From: Muribaculaceae bacterium
GTDB lineage: Bacteria > Bacteroidota > Bacteroidia > Bacteroidales > Muribaculaceae
Direction of reading: 5' to 3'
Length of the DNA stretch: 64,000 nt
Assembly (NCBI GenBank): GCA_017621225.1
Contig: JAGATN010000023.1
Coordinates: 1 to 64,000 of the forward strand
Shown one piece after another: positions 17,671-25,431 of this stretch. Both the position numbers and the translations under genes were made by a program. Under the pieces are notes generated by a model. It was given only the letters and a program-made list of their open reading frames with translations, had not been told where the DNA came from and ran no database searches. How positions within the stretch are numbered: the first letter of the stretch is position 1; each line of letters opens with the position of its first letter.

Positions 17671-18944
17671 AAAATACCATCCATATAATCATCTGTCTTT
17701 CAATCGCATTATTACTCTTTTCATGCTCGGATGAATCAGAAATGGCCAATCCCCCCATTCCACCGATAGCATCCATATCCGGCACATTGCCTGTAATGTA
17801 TATCGAAACGGAAAATCACGAGCCCATCATATCTAAAACCATATATCTAAATGCCTCTTATCGCCTTGATCCGATGAATACCGCAGGCGTTGAAGCCATT
17901 GGTTCGGAAGATAATCCGCAGCCTATGCAGATACGAGGCCGAGGCCACTCGTCATGGAAAGGACCGAAGAAACCGTATAAAATCAAGCTCGGCCAAAAGA
18001 CTTCCATAATGGGTATGAAAGAGAGCAAACACTGGGCGTTGCTGAAACCAACTGAAAACACCGTCGCCGGATTGCAGTTGGGCAAACTTATGGGAATGGC
18101 GTGGACACCAAGTTTTAGACCTGTCGAAGTGGTATTGAACGGAGATTATATCGGTCTGTATTTCCTAACCGAAACAATACGCATAGACGAAAACCGAGTA
18201 AATATCCATGAACAGCAAGACCGAGAAACAAACCCCGATTTTATAAAGGGTGGATGGCTCGTTGAGATCGACAACTACAAGGACGTATGTCAAATCACCA
18301 TTCCCGAAAACGACAGATGGAACCTGACACTGCGATATCATTCGCCGAAAAATCTGTCTGATGCCCAACTGCAATGGCTTACCAACGAGTTTAAGGCAAT
18401 AAACGCAGCTATCTATTCTTCCGACAAGACCTCGACCGAGTGGGAGAAATACATCGACGTGGAGAGCATAGCGCGTTTCTTCATTCTGCAAGAGGTAATG
18501 GACAATCCCGACGGGTTTCACGGCAGTTTTTATCTTCATAAAGACTTGGCTGAAAATTCAAAATGGGTGGCAGGCCCCGTCTGGGATCTATTATGCTACA
18601 ATCGTGAAAAAACTGACTACACATTCAGAATGAAAGTGCATTATGGCATCACACCCCATTGGATAGGCAATATCATACAGTACGACATCTTCTGCAAAGC
18701 CGTGGAGGAGGTATGGAAGGAGGTGTATCCCGAAAGAATATCAGAAATCTACCGCTACATCGATAATGTAATATTGCCGCTTGACAAGGCATTGGAAAAT
18801 GACTGTGAGCGATGGAATGAAGATCCGTCACATACCGCCCGTTTCAGGGCCGAACGAATAAAAATGGCCTTGCAACGAAACAGTCAGTGGTTCGACGGGC
18901 ATCTGCCCGTCAGCGCGTCAAACGCTCCCGACAATCCGCTATGA
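17667..18944 (+). CDS. CotH kinase-like lipoprotein
   Basis: A 425-residue protein with a lipobox ending at C20 (LLFSC), hence exported and lipid-anchored. CotH motifs are clear: QIRGRGHSSWKGPKKPYKIK near 90, HWALLKP near 118, PVEVVLNGDYIGLYFLTE near 155, EVMDNPDGFHGSFYL near 277, and GPVWDLL with D307. CotH proteins of spores and fungi are atypical protein kinases, and the usual D-x-D metal site here reads D-L-L, so activity is uncertain. It is the third gene of the overlapping radical-SAM / oxidoreductase operon and is its only secreted member. No terminator is obvious downstream. Confidence 0.85.
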   Translation: MKNTIHIIICLSIALLLFSCSDESEMANPPIPPIASISGTLPVMYIETENHEPIISKTIYLNASYRLDPMNTAGVEAIGSEDNPQPMQIRGRGHSSWKGPKKPYKIKLGQKTSIMGMKESKHWALLKPTENTVAGLQLGKLMGMAWTPSFRPVEVVLNGDYIGLYFLTETIRIDENRVNIHEQQDRETNPDFIKGGWLVEIDNYKDVCQITIPENDRWNLTLRYHSPKNLSDAQLQWLTNEFKAINAAIYSSDKTSTEWEKYIDVESIARFFILQEVMDNPDGFHGSFYLHKDLAENSKWVAGPVWDLLCYNREKTDYTFRMKVHYGITPHWIGNIIQYDIFCKAVEEVWKEVYPERISEIYRYIDNVILPLDKALENDCERWNEDPSHTARFRAERIKMALQRNSQWFDGHLPVSASNAPDNPL

Positions 18945-19021
18945 CGTCAATTCCGCAGCAAACGCAGCATCACCCATTATTACAACTCCACTATCCATAA
19001 CAATAATTGATCAAAAATCAT

Positions 19022-19029
19022 TACCTTTG
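19022..19029 (+). promoter_or_regulatory. -7 element for the M48 peptidase gene
   Basis: TACCTTTG, about 80 bases before the start codon. A 17-codon frame (19054-19107) lies in the leader; I see no reason to think it is translated. Confidence 0.5.
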
Positions 19030-19110
19030 TGACCGATTTGTATACAAGACAAAATGCAAATATCTGACGTGATTAGAAATTACAGTATAACTTTTACCGC
19101 TTATTAAAGA

Positions 19111-19926
19111 ATGTTTATGAAACGTATTATTTCAAGGGCTTTGGCTATTTGTATATGTTTTGCCGCATTTGTGCCCGCACAAGCTCAATTTAACATTAAA
19201 AAGGCCGTAAGCTCAGCTGCAAAAGGTGTAAAAGCAGCCACATTGACCGATGCGCAGATGGCTGCATACGTGAAAGAATCGGTTGACTGGATGGATAAGA
19301 ACAATCCTGTGCTGCCTGAAGACGATCCGTATACACAACGATTGCGCCGATTGACCGAAGGCATTACCGAAGCCGATGGAATACCTTTGAACTTCAAAGT
19401 GTATAATGTAATCGACATCAATGCATTTGCATGCCCCGATGGTAGCGTAAGAGTATTTTCTTCGCTTATGGACATTATGAACGACGATGAATTGCTCGGA
19501 GTAATCGGCCATGAAATAGGCCACGTCATGAAGCACCATTCAAAAAATGCATTCCGTACTCAACTTCTTACCGGCGCATTAAAAGATGCCGTAGCATCGA
19601 CAGGTGGAAAGGCTGCCGCCCTGACCGAATCGCAGTTGGGCACGTTGGGCGAATCACTCGTAAACTCAAAATACTCACAATCGCAAGAAAAAGAAGCTGA
19701 TGATTGCGGATATGATTTCTTGATAAAAAACAAACGCAATCCGTATGGCATGGCCATGGCTTTTGAGAAGCTTCTTAACCTTGAGCAGGGCAACAACGTG
19801 AAGCAAAGCTATATCGACAAAATGTTTTCGTCGCATCCCGACACTCAATCGCGAATAAATCACATTAACGATCGTGCCTCAAAAGACGGATATACCCGAC
19901 CGACAACAGAGACATCTGACAAATAA
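19111..19926 (+). CDS. M48-family periplasmic metallopeptidase
   Basis: A 271-residue zinc protease with a signal peptide (MKRIISRALAICICFAAF, cut after QAQ). The zinc motif HEIGHVMKHHSK holds the two His and the catalytic Glu; the third ligand is the Glu in QEKEADDCGYDFL. It resembles LoiP/YcaL-type quality-control proteases of the envelope. Met at 19117 is an equally good start. It has its own promoter and a strong terminator, so it is monocistronic. Confidence 0.9.
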   Translation: MFMKRIISRALAICICFAAFVPAQAQFNIKKAVSSAAKGVKAATLTDAQMAAYVKESVDWMDKNNPVLPEDDPYTQRLRRLTEGITEADGIPLNFKVYNVIDINAFACPDGSVRVFSSLMDIMNDDELLGVIGHEIGHVMKHHSKNAFRTQLLTGALKDAVASTGGKAAALTESQLGTLGESLVNSKYSQSQEKEADDCGYDFLIKNKRNPYGMAMAFEKLLNLEQGNNVKQSYIDKMFSSHPDTQSRINHINDRASKDGYTRPTTETSDK

Positions 19927-19944
19927 TAACACAGTACCACATAA

Positions 19945-19986
19945 GGAGCTGCATCGTCAATACGAGATGCAGCTTCTATTTTTTAA
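19945..19986 (+). terminator. Rho-independent terminator after the M48 gene
   Basis: AGCTGCATC (19947-19955) pairs with GATGCAGCT (19966-19974), extended by a G-T and a G-C pair, with a 10-base loop. A T-rich run (TATTTTTT) follows. Confidence 0.8.
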
Positions 19987-20037
19987 TAAGTAACTCGCAT
20001 CATAGGGATTACTTGATTTTTTTAATTATAACTGAAA

Positions 20038-20592
20038 ATGTCGATACGTAAAGGTAATACGGTTCGTATTTTACTTGCCATCATAATCCTAATGCTCGCC
20101 GGTACATGCATATATTATTATGCACGAAGCATAGTGCCTTTTTATTACATTGCCATCCCGGCGCTGTTGGCTGGGTGCGTAATCAGTGGATTCACCCGGC
20201 GCATTTGGAACAAAATCATTCGCTCCAATCGGTTTGTAATAGGCTTCATTACACAATCGGTGGCATTTACGGTGATTCTAATGTTTCTGACATTGTCAGT
20301 CAATTATGAATTTTCCATACCCAATTCAAGCCATACGGACAATGCCTGCTGCGTTGAAAAGCTGTATTACGAAATCAGACATCAAAACAAGCGTGTAGGC
20401 AAGAAATATCTTCCCGTAGGAAATGAGTATAAAGTATATTTTATGGATGTCAGGTTTGCCAACGGCATCGTAAAAACCATAAGCATAAATCACAATACAT
20501 ACCGACGATTCGCATCGGGCGACTCGATATGCCTGAAAATGGAAACGGGATTATTTGACATACCCGTAATCAAGTCATTCAAATTTGATTGA
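20038..20592 (+). CDS. Hypothetical membrane protein
   Basis: A 184-residue protein I do not recognise. Three hydrophobic helices at about 10-28, 33-50 and 65-87 precede a soluble C-terminal domain of about 95 residues with alternating strands (EYKVYFMDVRFANGIVKTISI). The tail ends in FKFD. It may be an inner-membrane protein with its domain in the periplasm. It converges on surE with seven bases between the stops. Confidence 0.6.
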   Translation: MSIRKGNTVRILLAIIILMLAGTCIYYYARSIVPFYYIAIPALLAGCVISGFTRRIWNKIIRSNRFVIGFITQSVAFTVILMFLTLSVNYEFSIPNSSHTDNACCVEKLYYEIRHQNKRVGKKYLPVGNEYKVYFMDVRFANGIVKTISINHNTYRRFASGDSICLKMETGLFDIPVIKSFKFD

Positions 20593-20599
20593 ATAGCCG

Positions 20600-21364
20600 T
20601 TACAATTCAAACCTCAATCCGTCAATGTGGTCAACGGCCGTTTGGTCAGGCCGTACCGGCACTACGGTTGCATACTCTCTTTCAAGCCAATAATTGTCGG
20701 TATCAGGATTATCGGGGTCCTCGTCTTTGAACCGCCCTGTGAGCCAATAATACGGTTTGCCATGCGGATCGATGTAATCGGCATATTCTTCAGTCCAGTA
20801 TCCCCTTGAGGCCCTTACTATTTTTATCCCTTTGGGAACACATAATGCCGGGATGTTAACATTCAGACAAACTTGCTTCGGCAGGCCATCTTCAAGCACA
20901 TTGCGCGTTATGGATTCAACTATCGGCCTGCACTCCGTAAAATCGGCATCGAGCGAATGATGCAGCAATGAGAAGCCTACGGCCGGAATGCCAAGCATAC
21001 AGGCTTCCATGGCAGCTCCCATGGTGCCGGAATATATGACCGAATTACCCGAATTGGATCCGTGATTTATGCCTGACAGCACTATGTCGGGCCTACGCGG
21101 AACGATGGCGTGCATTGCCAACTTTATGCAATCGACGGGGGTACCCGTAACCGAATACATTCCGGCTCCATCATAGTCGGGATGCTGCTTTATGCGTAGC
21201 GGCGCATCAACCGTTATGGCCGACGATTGGCCTGATCGCGGTCCGGACGGGGCAACGGCAATCACCTCCCCTATGTCATTAACGCATTCTATCAAAAAAC
21301 GCAATCCTTTAGCTTCAATTCCGTCGTCATTGCTTATCAATATAAGTGGTCTAATGTCTGCCAT
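20600..21364 (-). CDS. surE: 5'/3'-nucleotidase SurE
   Basis: A 254-residue metal-dependent phosphatase acting on nucleoside monophosphates. The N-terminus has the signature LISNDDGIEAKGLRFL (the DD binds the metal), then PSGPRSGQSSAIT, GTPVDCIKLAMHAI, and DIVLSGINHGSNSGNSVIYSGT. Length and motifs match SurE. It is monocistronic and divergent from the DUF4293 gene, with a -7 element on each strand in the shared 106-base gap. Confidence 0.95.
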   Translation of the reverse strand: MADIRPLILISNDDGIEAKGLRFLIECVNDIGEVIAVAPSGPRSGQSSAITVDAPLRIKQHPDYDGAGMYSVTGTPVDCIKLAMHAIVPRRPDIVLSGINHGSNSGNSVIYSGTMGAAMEACMLGIPAVGFSLLHHSLDADFTECRPIVESITRNVLEDGLPKQVCLNVNIPALCVPKGIKIVRASRGYWTEEYADYIDPHGKPYYWLTGRFKDEDPDNPDTDNYWLEREYATVVPVRPDQTAVDHIDGLRFEL

Positions 21365-21392
21365 ATCCTATTTTTTGTTAAAATCTACATCG

Positions 21393-21441
21393 CAAAATTA
21401 ATTAAAATATCCTCTTTATGCCTTTTATTTGTTTAACTTTG
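21393..21441. promoter_or_regulatory. Back-to-back promoters of surE and the DUF4293 gene
   Basis: TAATTTTG on the minus strand (21393-21400) serves surE; TAACTTTG on the plus strand (21434-21441) serves the DUF4293 gene. Confidence 0.55.
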
Positions 21442-21470
21442 TAGTATAAACAATAAAAACATTTTTAATC

Positions 21471-21923
21471 ATGGTCATTCAACGTATTCAAACACTCTAT
21501 CTCATCATCGCCATTGCGCTGATGACAGCATTTTTCTTCATGCCTTTCGGCTACACTCAGTTCACCGATGCCGTAACAGGATCGACCGTTGAGGAACCGT
21601 TAAAGGGCATCATGTTCATCGGACTCATAATACCAATCTCAGTATGCCTGCTCACTCTGGCTTTGGCCATATTTACATTTAAATCTCCGTCGATACAAAA
21701 ACTTATGGTCATCATTTCCGCATTGCTGGTAGGAGCATGCATAGGCGTGGTAATATATATATTGTCAGGAGGTCTCATCGACGAAAATCCGGAGTACACC
21801 ACTCGAACACTATGGGGTGGCGGCGGCTTGCTCCTCATAGCCACATGGTGTGCATTGGGAGCTGCCTATCACGGAATATCGGCCGATCAGCGCCTATTAC
21901 GCTCATACGACCGCATTCGCTAA
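21471..21923 (+). CDS. DUF4293 membrane protein
   Basis: A 150-residue protein with four membrane helices (about 6-24, 46-68, 75-95 and 112-131), starting with the family's VIQRIQTLYLIIA. DUF4293 proteins are found across Bacteroidota and have no known function. An inverted repeat lies in the short gap to the convergent murF-alr gene. Confidence 0.85.
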   Translation: MVIQRIQTLYLIIAIALMTAFFFMPFGYTQFTDAVTGSTVEEPLKGIMFIGLIIPISVCLLTLALAIFTFKSPSIQKLMVIISALLVGACIGVVIYILSGGLIDENPEYTTRTLWGGGGLLLIATWCALGAAYHGISADQRLLRSYDRIR

Positions 21924-21931
21924 TGAGTCAG

Positions 21932-21971
21932 CTACCGAAGTGACATTTAACTTAACTGTCACTCTCGGTAG
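21932..21971. terminator. Shared terminator-like hairpin between convergent genes
   Basis: CTACCGAAGTGACA (21932-21945) pairs with 21957-21971 except for one bulged base; the loop is 11 bases. The right arm contains the stop codon of the murF-alr gene. Confidence 0.55.
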
Positions 21972-24436
21972 TACACCCTTTTAACTCTCTGTGACACAGA
22001 AGTTAAAATTTCATACGGAATAGTATTCAACGTGTCGGACAGTTCGCTGACCGGCACGTTTTCTCCAAATATCTCAACTGATTGCCCTACGGCGCAGTCT
22101 ACATCCGTAACATCAATCATACAAGCATCCATACAGATGTTGCCCACCGTCGGGCACCTAAAACCATTTATCCACACTTTCATGCCACCATTGCCAAGAT
22201 GTCGGTTTATGCCATCGGCATACCCAATGGGAATCGTAGCTATGCGCGATTTGCGCGTCAGAACGCCACGTCGCGAGTAGCCAATTGTTGTGCCGGCCGG
22301 CCATTCGCGAATAGATATTATGACGGTATGCAGCGACGACACTTGACGCAATCCGTCCTGCGATCCATCGTTCATCGTTGGAATGCCATAAAGACAGATG
22401 CCAAGACGTACTAAATCGAATTGCTTCTGAGGAAATCTTATTATGCCGGTGGAGTTCAATATATGACGCATTATATAGTAATTGAACTCACGGCTTATCA
22501 AATTGTAGCATCTGTCGAAATAATCGAATTGCAGATGCGTGTAATCATCCATGGTAGGTTCGTCGGCAGCGGCAAGATGGCTGAACACCGAACTCGGGCG
22601 AATTACCTTCTGATGCTTTAACACTTCTACAAGCTCGGGTATTTCCTCCTCTATAAATCCCAAGCGATGCATGCCGGTATCAAGTTTTATATGTACCGGA
22701 TAATCGGTTATTCCATATTTCTCCCCCTCCTTGATTATTTCGTGCAATATGCCGAAACTATATATTTCGGGTTCAAGATTATATGCAAACAGCGTTTTGT
22801 AATTGACCACTTTCGGATTCAATACCATTATTGGCATGGTTATGCCGGCTTTGCGGAGATCGACACCTTCGTCCAATACGGCAACCGCCAGATAGGCTGC
22901 TCCCTGCGACTGCAAAGTTTTGGCAAGTTCATCTGATCCGGCTCCATATCCCGATGCCTTTACCATGCACACAATGCCTGTGGTAGGCTTCAACTTCGAA
23001 CGAAACATATTGAAATTATGCACCACCGAATCGAGATTTACCTCCAACACCGTTTCGTGCTGCCGGGCTTCGAGCATGTCGGTTATCAACTCAAAATGAA
23101 ATGACGATGCCCCCTTCACCAGTATCAACTCATTGTCGAAGTCGCTTGGCGAACTCGATGCAAGAAATGCCGACGTGGTGGGATAGAACATTGCATCGGG
23201 ACCAAAATATCTGCTGTTGCGACTTATTTCTTCGCCTATGCCTATTATTCGCTCTATTCCTTTATGCTTGAGCAGGTCGGCTACCGATTGATAAAGCTTT
23301 GACGGCTCAAGAGTTTCATGCATCACGTCGCTAAGCACTATCGTCATGGATCGGGACGACGTTCGACGACGCGACATAAAGTCTATTGCCGGTGCCAACG
23401 AATGAAAATCGGACGTGTACGAGTCGTATATCAACATACAATTGTTCACTCCCTCTATCACTTCGAGGCGCGTGCCTACGGGCGCGAGAATCGACATTCT
23501 CGAAGCGATTACATCAGCCGGCCTGTTAAGATACAGTTGTACGGCAAGACAATGTATCGAATTCTGTATGTCGGAATCGGCCGTAAACGGAATGGTAATT
23601 ATGCCGTCAGTACGAAGATATGAGTAATATATATCGGTAGTATCGACATGTTTGTCGATTTTTGAAATGAACAACGGACGATCACTATCGACGGTCGACC
23701 ATGCTATCTCCTTTACGGTAAATCCGGCATCGGCCACCGCTTCGCTTATCAATTCGTCGTCTCCGTTATATATTATGCAGTCGCAATCGCGCAACAGGGT
23801 TATCTTTTCGTAGCATTTGGCCTTTACCGACGTGAAGCCGTCGGAATGTTCGCTGCCTATATTCGTTATTATTCCGAGGTTCGGGCGTATGAGTGCCTGA
23901 AGCGATGTCATTTCATCGGGCAACGAAATTCCGGCTTCGAATATACCCAATTGCGTTTCGTCGTTCAGCTCCCATACCGACAGCGGAACTCCAATTTGAG
24001 AATTATAACTTCGCGGAGATCTGACAATGTCATAATCAGCCGAGAGCAATTGATACAGCCACTCTTTCACGGTAGTTTTACCACGACTCCCGGTGATGCC
24101 TATTACCGGAATGCTGAATCTGCACCGATGATATTTCGCGATGGCATGCAATGCGCTGACAGTGCTTGAAACCAAGAGTATGTTGGAATTCTTAATCGCA
24201 TCGGGTGTAAGATCGTCGGGGATGTATGACAATACGAAATTGCGCACTCCGCGATCGTAAAGTTCCGATACGTAACGGTGTCCGTCATTGTTATTGGTAC
24301 GAATTGCAAAAAACAACGATTGTTCGGGGAATGTCAACGAACGACTATCGGTTAGGAGTACGCTTATTCTTGCCGTCGGATCGACAGGTTCGGGCAAGTT
24401 AAGTATCGAAGCTATGGTCGAAATTGTATAAGTCAT
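21959..24436 (-). CDS. Bifunctional MurF ligase / alanine racemase
   Basis: An 825-residue fusion typical of Bacteroidota. Residues 1-455 are MurF, which adds D-Ala-D-Ala to the UDP-MurNAc tripeptide: Mur ligase N-terminal domain, ATP loop GITGSRGKTTVKEWL near residue 113, then DSYTSDFHSLAPAIDFM. Residues 460-825 are alanine racemase, which makes D-Ala from L-Ala with PLP: VCMVKASGYGAGSDELA holds the PLP lysine, and the catalytic Tyr is in TIGYSRRGVLTR, followed by ATIPIGYADGINR. The PLP motif is VKASGYGAG instead of the common VKANAYGHG. It is the last gene of a three-gene operon and overlaps the GSCFA gene by four bases. Confidence 0.95.
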   Translation of the reverse strand: MTYTISTIASILNLPEPVDPTARISVLLTDSRSLTFPEQSLFFAIRTNNNDGHRYVSELYDRGVRNFVLSYIPDDLTPDAIKNSNILLVSSTVSALHAIAKYHRCRFSIPVIGITGSRGKTTVKEWLYQLLSADYDIVRSPRSYNSQIGVPLSVWELNDETQLGIFEAGISLPDEMTSLQALIRPNLGIITNIGSEHSDGFTSVKAKCYEKITLLRDCDCIIYNGDDELISEAVADAGFTVKEIAWSTVDSDRPLFISKIDKHVDTTDIYYSYLRTDGIITIPFTADSDIQNSIHCLAVQLYLNRPADVIASRMSILAPVGTRLEVIEGVNNCMLIYDSYTSDFHSLAPAIDFMSRRRTSSRSMTIVLSDVMHETLEPSKLYQSVADLLKHKGIERIIGIGEEISRNSRYFGPDAMFYPTTSAFLASSSPSDFDNELILVKGASSFHFELITDMLEARQHETVLEVNLDSVVHNFNMFRSKLKPTTGIVCMVKASGYGAGSDELAKTLQSQGAAYLAVAVLDEGVDLRKAGITMPIMVLNPKVVNYKTLFAYNLEPEIYSFGILHEIIKEGEKYGITDYPVHIKLDTGMHRLGFIEEEIPELVEVLKHQKVIRPSSVFSHLAAADEPTMDDYTHLQFDYFDRCYNLISREFNYYIMRHILNSTGIIRFPQKQFDLVRLGICLYGIPTMNDGSQDGLRQVSSLHTVIISIREWPAGTTIGYSRRGVLTRKSRIATIPIGYADGINRHLGNGGMKVWINGFRCPTVGNICMDACMIDVTDVDCAVGQSVEIFGENVPVSELSDTLNTIPYEILTSVSQRVKRVYYRE

Positions 24437-25431
24437 TGTATTTTTAATATCTTATTGGCGGTAACTGCAAGTTTGGGATATTTATCCACCAACTGCAGCC
24501 CTTGCCGTATTGTTTCGTCATTGAATTTTTTTATCACGTCAAGATCGTCGGTCATATGTCGATGCGAAGCGCGTTTCGTTATTTTATAACATTGACACGC
24601 CGTTTCTCGTACCGTATCAGACATGTATGCATTGCTGAAATTGTCGTATATGTAATCCGCTGCCAGACTTGAAGGATGCGACATATCGCGATCATAGAAC
24701 CTGTAATCGCGCAGATCATCCATCATTATCTCAAAGGCGGGAAAATACGTCACGCTCTTATCTTGTGCCATTATGTCGTCTATTGCCAATAGCAATGATG
24801 CCTTGCTAAGTTGATTGCCGTGAAAGCCATCCGACAGATGACGTATCGGGCTCACCGTAAACATGAACTCAACATCGTGCGACACCACGGCACGCAAATG
24901 GGCCATCGCATCAATCAATACCGACGAAATTTCGTTTACATTAAGCTTGCGCCTCGTAAAAGTAGATGCAGGCATCTTATGACAATTGGCAACAACCGCC
25001 CCACCCTCGACGAGCGAGTAGACGTATGCCGTACCTAATGTCAGAATCACCAATTTGCTCCGCAACAAATGGTCGCGAGCATATTCAAACTTATCGTTTA
25101 GCTCATTGAGCATGGCTTTTTTATCGGAACGTGACAATGCCGTATGGCACCAATAACAACCGTATCGGCCTCCGGCATAGAACAATTCGTCTGAACTGAA
25201 TTCCGCTCCTGATGCCAATCGCTTTATCCACATTGATATCGATGCCGGATTATACAACGGACCGAAAGGATTGGACATTACATCAAACCATCGTTCAGTC
25301 ATACGCAATCCGATGTTGTCACTGAAACAAGACCCCAAAAGAGTTACAGGCGTATCATAATCGATAAGTCCTTGCCTTGGGGGTGAAACCACTTTTGTCC
25401 TAAAATCACTATCGAGCAACATCATAATCAA
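24433..25431 (-). CDS. GSCFA domain protein
   Basis: A 332-residue protein carrying the name-giving motif near residue 31 (LLGSCFSDNIG) and the downstream LVILTLGTAYVYSL and FMFTVSPIRHLSDGFHGN segments of the SGNH-like GSCFA family. The fold resembles esterases or O-acetyltransferases: S33 and the HLSDGFHGN region are candidates for the active site. Function unknown, but its four-base overlaps with the PorE-like and murF-alr genes put it in an envelope-building operon. Confidence 0.9.
   Translation of the reverse strand: MIMMLLDSDFRTKVVSPPRQGLIDYDTPVTLLGSCFSDNIGLRMTERWFDVMSNPFGPLYNPASISMWIKRLASGAEFSSDELFYAGGRYGCYWCHTALSRSDKKAMLNELNDKFEYARDHLLRSKLVILTLGTAYVYSLVEGGAVVANCHKMPASTFTRRKLNVNEISSVLIDAMAHLRAVVSHDVEFMFTVSPIRHLSDGFHGNQLSKASLLLAIDDIMAQDKSVTYFPAFEIMMDDLRDYRFYDRDMSHPSSLAADYIYDNFSNAYMSDTVRETACQCYKITKRASHRHMTDDLDVIKKFNDETIRQGLQLVDKYPKLAVTANKILKIQ

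Noticed and set aside
19054..19107. 17-codon frame in the leader of the M48 gene
   Set aside because: No conservation can be judged, no start context, and length is within chance expectation.
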